Shown in pieces: positions 50,610 through 57,720 of a stretch of 64,000 nucleotides of DNA. Positions within the stretch are counted from its first letter, which is position 1. Each line of letters opens with the position of its first letter. The position numbers and the translations under genes were made by a program. Origin of the DNA: Streptomyces erythrochromogenes (GTDB taxonomy: Bacteria; Actinomycetota; Actinomycetes; Streptomycetales; Streptomycetaceae); assembly GCF_036170895.1 (NCBI RefSeq), contig NZ_CP108036.1, positions 6,607,501-6,671,500 on the forward strand, given 5' to 3'. The notes beneath the pieces were generated by a model that was given only the letters and a program-made list of their open reading frames with translations, made no database searches and was not told where the DNA came from.

Positions 50610-51635
50610 GTGTCTGCAATGTCGGCGGGACGGTCAGCCCTGCGGATGGGACCCGCGGAGCTGGTGCAGGCGGCGGCCATGGCCCGCCGCTTCTACCTGG
50701 AGGGCAAGTCCAAGATCCAGATCGCCGAGGAGTTCGGCGTGAGCCGCTTCAAGGTGGCCCGGGTCCTGGAGACCGCCCTCGAACGCGACCTCGTACGGAT
50801 CGAGATCCGGGTCCCGGCCGAACTCGACGCGGAGCGGTCGGACGCGCTCCGGGCCCGGTACGGGCTCCGGCACGCCGTCGTGGTGGAGTCGCCCGCCGAC
50901 GCCACCGAGGACGCCCCGGACCCGGAGAACCTGGGCGCCGTCGCCGCCGACCTGCTGGGCGAACTCGTCAGCGAGGGTGACGTCCTGGGCCTCGCGTGGG
51001 GCCGGTCGACCATCCACATGGCCGCTTCCCTGCACCGTCTGCCGCAGTGCACCGTGGTCCAGCTGACCGGGGTGTACGACGCGGGGACCGCGGAGCGCGG
51101 GTCGGTCGAGGCCGTACGCAGGGCCGCGCAGGTCTCGGGCGGCGACGCGCACCCGATCTACGCGCCCATGCTGCTGCCCGACCCGGCGACCGCGGCCGCG
51201 CTGCGCAGCCAGACGGGGATCGCCCGCGCCTTCGACTACTTCGACAAGGTGACGGTCGCGGCCGTCTCCATCGGCTCGTGGGAGCCGGGCATCTCGACCG
51301 TCCACGACATGCTGACGGACGAGGAGCGGGCCCACTACGCCTCGCTGGGCGTCGCGGCCGAGATGTCCGCCCACCTCTTCGACGCCGAGGGCCGGCGGGT
51401 CGGCCGGGACCTCGGCGAGCGGTGCATCACGGTCGAGGCGGACCGGCTGCGCCGGATCCCCGAGGTCGTGGCGATTGCCGGCGGGCTGCGCAAGGCCTCC
51501 GCGATCGGCGCGGTGCTGCGGTCGGGGCTGGTGACCAGCCTGGTCACGGACACGGCGGTCGCCGACTACCTGCTGACCGAGTCGGCTCCGGGGCTGCGGC
51601 CGGCGCTGGACCGGGCCGACCCCGACGACCTGTAG
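50610..51635 (+). CDS. SorC/DeoR-family sugar-sensing transcriptional regulator
   Basis: Predicted 341 residues. The N-terminal HTH is AARRFYLEGKSKIQIAEEFG-like (MARRFYLEGKSKIQIAEEFG then VSRFKVARVLE). The C-terminal sugar-phosphate binding domain has GLAWGRSTIHMAA and QLTGVYDAGTAERG. GTG 50610 is preferred to the upstream GTG 50586 because GAGGAG sits 6 bp before it. It likely controls pentose-phosphate or sugar genes; rpe is next to it. Confidence 0.8.
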   Translation: MSAMSAGRSALRMGPAELVQAAAMARRFYLEGKSKIQIAEEFGVSRFKVARVLETALERDLVRIEIRVPAELDAERSDALRARYGLRHAVVVESPADATEDAPDPENLGAVAADLLGELVSEGDVLGLAWGRSTIHMAASLHRLPQCTVVQLTGVYDAGTAERGSVEAVRRAAQVSGGDAHPIYAPMLLPDPATAAALRSQTGIARAFDYFDKVTVAAVSIGSWEPGISTVHDMLTDEERAHYASLGVAAEMSAHLFDAEGRRVGRDLGERCITVEADRLRRIPEVVAIAGGLRKASAIGAVLRSGLVTSLVTDTAVADYLLTESAPGLRPALDRADPDDL

Positions 51636-51674
51636 GACCCCGGTACGGGGCTGCTGTGCCGCGTACGGAGTAGT

Positions 51675-51694
51675 GCGGGCCCGGGCGGGCCCGC
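51675..51694. terminator. Terminator after the SorC gene
   Basis: GCGGGCCC-GGGC-GGGCCCGC is a perfect 8-bp stem with a 4-base loop, 40 bp after the stop codon. Confidence 0.6.
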
Positions 51695-51808
51695 GATGCG
51701 TCGGGCGGCTCCTGTGCCCCGCAGAGGGGGTTCGGAGCGGGTTCGGCCCGGACGGACACCGGCTCGGGGGTGCCGCTGATGCGGATGGTGCCCGGATCGA
51801 GATCCGAA

Positions 51809-51828
51809 GGGCCGCCGCGCGGCGGCCC
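51809..51828. promoter_or_regulatory. GC-rich palindrome before the 51850 gene
   Basis: GGGCCGCCGCGCGGCGGCCC is a perfect 20-bp palindrome, 22 bp before the next start. A second small dyad (CGGATC-GA-GATCCG) lies at 51793-51806. In mRNA this could hinder initiation or act as an attenuator. Confidence 0.4.
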
Positions 51829-51849
51829 GCGGGGCGCATACTGAATCCA

Positions 51850-52071
51850 ATGACAAAATCAGCAGTTCCTCGCCGCCATTTGCCGTCCAGCCCGTTCAAA
51901 GCCCCCGTGGAGCAGCCCATCCGGCAGTTCAGCGTCGGCGATCGGGTCACTCACGACGAGCACGGCCTCGGCCGTGTCGTCGGAATCGAGGAGGGGATCG
52001 CCGTTCTCGTCGACTTCGGTTCGGTCCAGAAGCGCATCCTGAGTCCCTACAGCAAGATGGCCGCGCTCTGA
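51850..52071 (+). CDS. Small protein with Tudor/CarD-like fold
   Basis: Predicted 73 residues. After a disordered N-terminus, QFSVGDRVTHDEHGLGRVVG and IEEGIAVLVDFGSVQKRI resemble the short beta-barrel found at the start of CarD/TRCF proteins and the end of UvrD helicases. It may bind RNA polymerase or nucleic acid. Conserved in streptomycetes as a stand-alone small protein, in my recollection. Confidence 0.6.
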   Translation: MTKSAVPRRHLPSSPFKAPVEQPIRQFSVGDRVTHDEHGLGRVVGIEEGIAVLVDFGSVQKRILSPYSKMAAL

Positions 52072-52120
52072 CGCGACCGAGCGATTCGCGGGCGAATCGG
52101 ATATTTGGCACCATCGGCGC

Positions 52121-52582
52121 ATGATCTTCCGGAACGTGCCCCGATGGTTGCTGTGTTCACTGGGGGCCGTGTTCCTCTGTGTCGCGCTCGTCGCGACGGC
52201 GGGCTGTGGTGCGCAGAAACCCGGCCCCGCCGTCGCCAGCGGCAGCGCCGAGCTCAGTGCGGCTCCCAGCGCCGCACCCGATGCGGTTCCGGGCTGGGCG
52301 CGGGGGATGGCCGTCGTGCGCGCCGATGCGCTGCCGCGGCAGGCGCAGGACGTCCTCGCGCTGATCGACAAGGGCGGCCCGTACCCGTACCGGCAGGACG
52401 GCACCGCCTTCGGGAACTTCGAGAAGGTCCTGCCGCGCCAGAAGCGCGGCTACTACCACGAGTTCACGGTGCGCACGCCGGGGGAGCGGGACCGCGGGGC
52501 CCGGCGGATCGTGACGGGTGAGGGCGGGGAGTTCTACTACACGGACGACCACTACCAGACCTTCAAGGCGGTTCTCCGATGA
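52121..52582 (+). CDS. Secreted guanyl-specific ribonuclease (RNase Sa/barnase family)
   Basis: Predicted 153 residues. A signal sequence covers residues 1-28, and Cys29 in TAGC is lipobox-like, though Thr at -3 is unusual. The mature domain has GYYHEFTVRTPGERDRGARR and YYTDDHYQTF, which align with the RNase Sa residues Glu54, Arg65, Arg69 and His85. It cleaves RNA after guanosine. It overlaps its barstar gene by 4 bp. Confidence 0.88.
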   Translation: MIFRNVPRWLLCSLGAVFLCVALVATAGCGAQKPGPAVASGSAELSAAPSAAPDAVPGWARGMAVVRADALPRQAQDVLALIDKGGPYPYRQDGTAFGNFEKVLPRQKRGYYHEFTVRTPGERDRGARRIVTGEGGEFYYTDDHYQTFKAVLR

Positions 52583-53013
52583 CCCTGCATCCGCAGCCGC
52601 TCGCCCCTGCGCTCGCCGCCGCCGAGGCCGCGGGCTGGACGACCGTACGGCTGGACCTGGACGGCGTACGGGGCAAGGCGGGGCTGATGAGGCGGTGCGG
52701 GGAGGCCTTGCGGCTGCCGGAGTGGTTCGGCGGGAACTGGGACGCGCTGGCCGATGTCCTGCAGGACCTGTCCTGGTTGCCGGATGCCGGGGCGGCGGCG
52801 GGGCGGCTGGTCGCCGTCACGTCCTGGAGCGGGTACGCCGGGGCGAGGCCTTCGGAGTGGGAGACGTTCGTGGAGGTGCTCGAAGAGGCCGTGGACTTCT
52901 GGCGGGAGCAGGAGCCGGGGCTCACCGTGGTGCTGGCGGAGCCCGTGCCCGAGCGCGGGCCGGCTGCCGGGGTTCCGTCCCGGGCCCCGCGCCTCAGACG
53001 CCGGCGGGGCTGA
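52579..53013 (+). CDS. Barstar-type ribonuclease inhibitor
   Basis: Predicted 144 residues. The barstar fold is marked by LDLDGVRGKAGLMRRCGEAL and LPEWFGGNWDALADVLQDLS. It would stay in the cytoplasm and block the RNase before export. The last 25 residues are an Arg/Pro-rich extension. The ATGA overlap gives coupled synthesis with the nuclease, as in classical barnase/barstar toxin-antitoxin pairs. Confidence 0.88.
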   Translation: MTLHPQPLAPALAAAEAAGWTTVRLDLDGVRGKAGLMRRCGEALRLPEWFGGNWDALADVLQDLSWLPDAGAAAGRLVAVTSWSGYAGARPSEWETFVEVLEEAVDFWREQEPGLTVVLAEPVPERGPAAGVPSRAPRLRRRRG

Positions 53014-53063
53014 AGGGCGGGCCGCGTGCGTCGGCGTAGCGGGACGGTGCGGGGCCGAGACGG

Positions 53064-53096
53064 CGGAACCGGGTGGTCCGGAGCCACCCGGTTCCG
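53064..53096. terminator. Bidirectional terminator after barstar and globin genes
   Basis: CGGAACCGGGTGG pairs with CCACCCGGTTCCG (13 bp) around a 7-base loop. It lies between the convergent barstar and globin genes. Confidence 0.8.
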
Positions 53097-53102
53097 TCGT
53101 TG

Positions 53103-53573
53103 TCAGTCCGTCTTCGGGATCCAGGGCGGGGTCTGGCCCCAGGACCAGACCGGGATCTTGGCCGCGTCGACGGGCGGCGGGTTGGGGCCCGAGTAGATCA
53201 GGGCCATGCGGGTGCCCCACTCGATGTAGTAGGCGAAGACCCCGCGGAACTCCGGGTCCGTCGGGAGGCCCACCTCGTCGGCCGTGTCCATGAGCAGGTC
53301 CACCCAGCGGCGGCGCTGCTTCTCGGTGATCGCCCGGCCCAGGTGCTTGGTGGCCATGTGCTGGTGGCCGCCGTGGTGGTCGGTGTAGTCCGCCGGGCCG
53401 CCGAAGACCTCCGACAGCCAGACCGCGACGTGCTGCGGGTGCTCCGAGTCCATGCCCGCGAAGACCGGTGCCAGGATCTCGTCCTGTAGGGCGTGGGCGT
53501 AGAAGGCGTCGGTGAGGCGGTTCATCGCCTCCGCCCCGCCCATCCACTCGTAGATGGTGGGTGTGGTGCTCAT
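53103..53573 (-). CDS. Truncated haemoglobin, group II
   Basis: Predicted 156 residues with the 2/2 globin fold: IYEWMGGAEAMNRLTDAFYA, and GGHQHMATKHLGRAI carrying the proximal histidine, followed by WGTRMALIYSGPN. Group II globins in actinobacteria bind oxygen and scavenge nitric oxide or peroxide. The start ATG 53573 overlaps the ABM gene stop by 4 bp, giving an operon. The C-terminal ten residues after position 145 are an extension. Confidence 0.88.
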   Translation of the reverse strand: MSTTPTIYEWMGGAEAMNRLTDAFYAHALQDEILAPVFAGMDSEHPQHVAVWLSEVFGGPADYTDHHGGHQHMATKHLGRAITEKQRRRWVDLLMDTADEVGLPTDPEFRGVFAYYIEWGTRMALIYSGPNPPPVDAAKIPVWSWGQTPPWIPKTD

Positions 53574-53899
53574 CGCTGTCCGGCGCCCTTTCCCGTGCCC
53601 ACGACGCCCGTCACGAGGTAGTGCTGCATCTCCTCGATGGCGTTCACGTACGGGCGGATCGCGGCGAAGAAGGCCGGGAACTGCTCCCCCTTGCGGAAGC
53701 CGCCCAGGTGGGCCTCGATCGAGGTCCAGCGGATCCGGAGGATGTAGCGCTCCTTCTCCTCCTCGCACCGGGCGAGTTCGTAGTCGATGCACTCGGGCGA
53801 GGCGGCCAGGGACTCGGCCGCCCGGGCGTACGCGTCCTCGAAGGCCTGCTGGTCGTCCAATGCGATCCGGTAGCGGATGTATTCGACGGTGGTCGTCAT
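53570..53899 (-). CDS. ABM-domain monooxygenase-like protein
   Basis: Predicted 109 residues with the dimeric alpha/beta ABM fold (VEYIRYRIALDDQQAFEDAY, YILRIRWTSIEAHLGGFRKG). ABM proteins include haem-degrading and quinone-forming monooxygenases. Coupling to a globin suggests a joint role in NO or haem chemistry. The substrate is unknown. Confidence 0.75.
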   Translation of the reverse strand: MTTTVEYIRYRIALDDQQAFEDAYARAAESLAASPECIDYELARCEEEKERYILRIRWTSIEAHLGGFRKGEQFPAFFAAIRPYVNAIEEMQHYLVTGVVGTGKGAGQR

Positions 53900-53971
53900 G
53901 GTGCGTACCTCTCCCTGGGTGTAGGTCTCGGCCAGCCTTACGCGATCACACGGCGCCGTGGGGCGGATTCG

Positions 53972-54481
53972 TCATTCGGACCCGGACTTCATGGAGTCGG
54001 TGGTGCCGGAGACGTCGGGACCCTGCGCGCGGACCCGGCCGACCTGGTCCAGGGAGTCGCGCAGTTCCGTCAGCCAGCTGTCGGTGTTGCGTCCGACGAG
54101 GCGGACGCACCAGGCCAGTGCGTCGGCCCGGCTGCGGGCGACGCCGCCGGCGACCAGGGTGTCGAGGACCTGGCGTTCGGACTGGCGCAGGCGGGTCATG
54201 ACGGGGACGGCGAGGTGGGTGAAGAGGGTCGTCTCGTCACCCACCCGTACGCCCCAGGCGACCTTGCGGCGGTAGAGCTCCTCGGCCTCGCGGGCCACTT
54301 CGATGCGCTGTTCGCGGGTGCGTTCGCGGAACTGTTGGACCGATTCGGTCGCCGGGATGACGCCGACGACCGTGATCTCCTCGCGGTCTGCGGTGACCGA
54401 GTCGAGGGACTCGTAGACGTCCACCGGCAGGCGCTCGGCGAACCACGCGCGGAGCTGTTCGCTCTGTTCGGCTGTAATCAT
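53972..54481 (-). CDS. Conserved actinobacterial hypothetical protein
   Basis: Predicted 169 residues. It has a helical N-terminal half (QLRAWFAERLPVDVYESLDS, EQRIEVAREAEELYRRKVAW) and a C-terminal RHH/HTH-like part (LVAGGVARSRADALAWCVRL). The latter could be a small DNA- or partner-binding domain. It is monocistronic; the ATG follows an AT-rich stretch that is likely its promoter. Function not known. Confidence 0.6.
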   Translation of the reverse strand: MITAEQSEQLRAWFAERLPVDVYESLDSVTADREEITVVGVIPATESVQQFRERTREQRIEVAREAEELYRRKVAWGVRVGDETTLFTHLAVPVMTRLRQSERQVLDTLVAGGVARSRADALAWCVRLVGRNTDSWLTELRDSLDQVGRVRAQGPDVSGTTDSMKSGSE

Positions 54482-54535
54482 GTAATTAACGTTGCATCCG
54501 CTGTGCCCTTGATCACAAGGGCACAGCGTTCGCTC

Positions 54536-56296
54536 TCAGCCCATCGAGCGGTAGCGGTGGATCAGCGAGACGGCCATCGCCCCCTCGCCCACGCCCGACG
54601 CCACCCGCTTGACCGAGTGGGCGCGGACGTCGCCCGCCGCGAAGACCCCGGGCACGCTCGTCTCCAGGGGGTAGGGGGCGCGCTCCAGGCTCCATTCGGC
54701 GGGGAGCTCGCCGCCGTTCGCGATCAGGTCCGAGCCGGTGAGGACGAAGCCGTACTCGTCGCGCTCGACGACGCCCGCGAGCCAGTCGGTGTGCGGGCGG
54801 GCCCCGATGAAGGTGAACATGAAACGCGCCGGGATCTCGGTGTCCCGGCCCGTCTCCGCGTCGTGGAGGGTCAGCCGTTCGAGGTGTTCCTCGCCGTCCA
54901 GCCGGACCACCGTGGTGCGCACCTTGACCTCGATGTTCGGGGTGCGCTCGATCTCGTCGATGAGGTAGCGGGACATGCTCGCGTCCAGGGAGGACGCGCG
55001 GACCAGGATGGTCACGCGGGCGGCGTACTTGGCGAAGTGCACGGCGGCCTGCCCGGCCGAGTTGGCCCCGCCGACGATGAACACGTGCTGGGAGATGCAG
55101 GCCGAGCTCTCGGTGGTCGCCGCGCCGTAGTAGAGGCCGGCGCCCTCGAAGCGGTCGGCGCCCGGAGCGTCGAGCCGGTTGTACGAGACCCCGGTCGCCA
55201 GCAGGACCGTCTCGGCGGAGATCTCCGTGCCGTCGGCGAGGGTCAGGATCTTCGCCGGGTCGTCGCGGGTCAGCGAGACCACCTCCACCGGGTGCAGGAT
55301 CTCGGCGCCGAACCGGGAGGCCTGGATGGTCGCCCGGCGCGTCAGGTCGCCGCCCGAGAGGCCCGAGGGGAAGCCGAGGTAGTTCTCGATCAGGCTGGAG
55401 GTGCCGGCCTGGCCGCCGGGGGCGCGGGAGTCCAGCATCAGCGTCGACAGGCCCTCGGAGGCCGAGTAGACGCCGGCCGCGAGGCCCGCCGGGCCCGCGC
55501 CGACGATGACGCACTCGTAGTGCGGGCGCGAGGCGGTGGTGGCCAGGCCCAGGCGCTGGGCGAGCTGTGCGTCGGTCGGTGCCGAGAGCACCGCCCCGTC
55601 CGGGAAGCGGACCAGGGGCAGGGCGCCGTCGGGCTGGGCGGCGATGAGGGTCAGCGCCTCGGGGTCCCGCTCGACGTTGAGGAAGCGGAACGGCTGGCCG
55701 TTGCGGGTGAAGAAGTCCCGTACGGCGTGGGTGCCGGGGGAGACCAGGTGGCCGGCGACGATGATCCCGTCGTAGGCGGGGCGGTAGGTCGCCAGCCAGT
55801 CCGAGAGCAGGTCGTCCAGGACGGGGAAGAGCCGCTCGTGCGGGGGGTCCCACGGCTTGAGCAGGTAGTAGTCCAGCCGGACCCGGTTGATCGCGGTGAT
55901 CGCCGCGTCGGTCTCGGCGTACGCGGTCAGCAGCACCCGGCGGGCGTCCGGGAAGCGGCTGACGGCCTCCAGCAGGAACTCCACGCCGGTCACGTCCGGC
56001 ATGCGCTGGTCCACGAGGAACAGCGCCGGGTCGTGGCCGCGCTCGTCGAGGGAGTCGAGGATCTTCAGGGCGTCGGCGGCCGAGGAGGCGCCGAGGACCC
56101 GGTAGCGGTCGCCGTAGGCGCTGCGCAGGTCGCGGCGGACGGCGCGCAGCACCTGCGGGTCGTCGTCGACGGCCAGGATCACCGGCTTGCGGCTCTCCGC
56201 GCGCTCGGCGGCGGCAGCGGACGAGGCGGCGGCCGCGGACGAGGCCGGGGAGGCGGACGAGGCGGGTGCGGGGGAGCTCTCCCGGGCCGTGCTCAT
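54536..56296 (-). CDS. Response-regulator receiver fused to thioredoxin-reductase-like flavoprotein
   Basis: Predicted 586 residues. After an Ala/Ser-rich tail (1-35), a receiver domain (40-160) has AVDDDPQV, the phospho-acceptor Asp in FLVDQRMPD, and LLTAYAE and LLKPWD. A thioredoxin-like segment (170-260) follows, then a pyridine-nucleotide oxidoreductase (FAD loop IVGAGPAGLAAGVY; NAD loop IVGGANSAGQAA). The redox CxxC of thioredoxin reductase is absent; its place reads YYGAATTESSA. It may be a phosphorylation-controlled NAD(P)H oxidoreductase. Overlaps the UBP zinc-finger gene by 4 bp. Confidence 0.82.
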   Translation of the reverse strand: MSTARESSPAPASSASPASSAAAASSAAAAERAESRKPVILAVDDDPQVLRAVRRDLRSAYGDRYRVLGASSAADALKILDSLDERGHDPALFLVDQRMPDVTGVEFLLEAVSRFPDARRVLLTAYAETDAAITAINRVRLDYYLLKPWDPPHERLFPVLDDLLSDWLATYRPAYDGIIVAGHLVSPGTHAVRDFFTRNGQPFRFLNVERDPEALTLIAAQPDGALPLVRFPDGAVLSAPTDAQLAQRLGLATTASRPHYECVIVGAGPAGLAAGVYSASEGLSTLMLDSRAPGGQAGTSSLIENYLGFPSGLSGGDLTRRATIQASRFGAEILHPVEVVSLTRDDPAKILTLADGTEISAETVLLATGVSYNRLDAPGADRFEGAGLYYGAATTESSACISQHVFIVGGANSAGQAAVHFAKYAARVTILVRASSLDASMSRYLIDEIERTPNIEVKVRTTVVRLDGEEHLERLTLHDAETGRDTEIPARFMFTFIGARPHTDWLAGVVERDEYGFVLTGSDLIANGGELPAEWSLERAPYPLETSVPGVFAAGDVRAHSVKRVASGVGEGAMAVSLIHRYRSMG

Positions 56297-56565
56297 GCCG
56301 GGTCCAGCATCAGCTGGTCGGCGTAGCACCAGGCCCAGTCCTCGCCCGGCTCGTGGGAGGCCGCGATCGGGTGCTCGGTGGTCCGGTAGTGCCGGGTGGC
56401 GTGACGGTTCTTCGACGAGTCGCAGCACCCGACGTGTCCGCAGCTCAGGCACAGCCTCAGGTGCACCCACGTGTCGCCGGCGACGAGGCACTCCTCGCAG
56501 CCCACCGCGGTGGGCTTCACCGGACGTATCTGATCGATGTGTGTGCACAAAAGGTCCATCGTCAT
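56293..56565 (-). CDS. UBP-type zinc-finger protein
   Basis: Predicted 90 residues. Cysteine/histidine pattern CTHID, GCEECLVAGDTWVHLRLCLS, CGHVGCCDSS and HATRHYRTTEHPI matches the ZnF-UBP fold. ATG 56565 is preferred as GAGAGGG lies upstream; earlier in-frame starts are possible. The eukaryotic fold binds ubiquitin tails, but in bacteria the role is unknown. It is co-transcribed with the receiver-flavoprotein, a recurrent pairing in actinobacteria. Confidence 0.8.
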   Translation of the reverse strand: MTMDLLCTHIDQIRPVKPTAVGCEECLVAGDTWVHLRLCLSCGHVGCCDSSKNRHATRHYRTTEHPIAASHEPGEDWAWCYADQLMLDPA

Positions 56566-56691
56566 CGTCGCCGTCCCTCTCCTCGTGCTCATGCTCGTCC
56601 CAGCAACACGGCCCGCGCGCCCGCGATTCACGGCGCGTCCAGACCTTAGGACGGGCCCTGCGAAATGGTTCACCGATTCGGCCGAAGTCAC

Positions 56692-56707
56692 GTAGTCCTG
56701 CGACTAC
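56692..56707. promoter_or_regulatory. Dyad upstream of the DJ-1/ThDP operon
   Basis: GTAGTC-CTGC-GACTAC is a perfect 6-bp inverted repeat, loosely flanked by GTCA and TGAC. It lies in the 288-bp gap between the divergent zinc-finger gene and the operon starting at 56854. It is a candidate operator for either. No further gene is seen in this gap. Confidence 0.4.
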
Positions 56708-56853
56708 TTCATGACGTCCGCGAACGACTTCCTGAGGTGCCCCGGTCGGCTGTCCGGCTACCTCACGAAGTCGCATGCCAGCGCTTTGACGAAGGCCCTG
56801 GGCCCGGCCAGTGTGGGGGACGCCAACGACAACAGGCGGCGCTGGAGGAATAC

Positions 56854-57678
56854 GTGAGCAGAAAGATTCTGGTCATTGTCTCCGAACACGGTTACTGGGC
56901 CGAAGAACTGATAGGCCCCGTCTCGAAGTTCGACGAGCGGGGTTACGAGGTCATATTCGCCACGCCGACCGGAAAGCGTGCACACGCTCTTCCGCCGAGC
57001 CTCGACGCGAACTACGTCGACCCCCCGCTCGGCCGCTCGGTGACCACCGAGGAGAACGCCCGGCTGGGGCGGGAGTTCGAGCAGTCGAGCCGGCTGGACT
57101 CGCCGCTCGACATCGAGGCGTGGGTGCCCGAGCGCCCGTACACGAGCGACGCGGCCTACCTGCCCAAGCTGGAGCAGTACCACCGCGATCTCGACACACT
57201 CGACGCCGACATCGCCGGATACGACGCGATCCTCATCGTCGGCGGCAGCGGACCGATCGCCGACCTCGCCAACAACGAGCGCGTGCACGCCCTGATCCTG
57301 GCCTTCCGGAAGGCCGGCAAGGTCGTGGCCGCCGAGTGCTACGGGGTCGCCTGCCTGGCCTTCGCCCGGGACTGGGACGACCGCAAGAGCATCATCTGGG
57401 GCAAGCACGTGACCGGCCACTGCAAGGAGTACGACTACAAGGACGGCACCGGATTCCTCGGTACCGACTTCAACATGGGCCCGCCGCCGTATCCGCTGGA
57501 GTACATCCTGCGCGACGCGACGGGACCGCGCGGCGCGTACCACGGGAACTTCGGCAAGCCGGTCTCGGTGATCGTGGACTTCCCCTTCGTCACGGGACGT
57601 TCCACCCCCGACTCCTATCTGACGGGGCAGAAGATCGTGGAAGTCCTGGAGGACGGGCTCACCCGGTTCGGCTGGTAA
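56854..57678 (+). CDS. DJ-1/PfpI-family protein (long form)
   Basis: Predicted 274 residues, Hsp31/PfpI-like. The nucleophile elbow reads AAECYGVACLAF, with Cys162 after Glu161; the partner region is GHCKEYDYKDGTGF. Members are glyoxalase III, deglycase, hydratase or amidase enzymes; this one has an extended N-terminal cap (about 45-120). GTG 56854 is chosen because GGAGG lies 5 bp before it. First gene of the operon; the ThDP gene follows after 42 bp. Confidence 0.8.
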   Translation: MSRKILVIVSEHGYWAEELIGPVSKFDERGYEVIFATPTGKRAHALPPSLDANYVDPPLGRSVTTEENARLGREFEQSSRLDSPLDIEAWVPERPYTSDAAYLPKLEQYHRDLDTLDADIAGYDAILIVGGSGPIADLANNERVHALILAFRKAGKVVAAECYGVACLAFARDWDDRKSIIWGKHVTGHCKEYDYKDGTGFLGTDFNMGPPPYPLEYILRDATGPRGAYHGNFGKPVSVIVDFPFVTGRSTPDSYLTGQKIVEVLEDGLTRFGW

Positions 57679-57720
57679 TCCCGGAAACCGCCGGGAAATC
57701 GGACAGGCGAGGGGGAATTC

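Noticed and set aside
54536..56296. Annotation as thioredoxin reductase
   Set aside because: The redox-active CxxC is missing and a receiver domain is fused, so thioredoxin reduction is unlikely.
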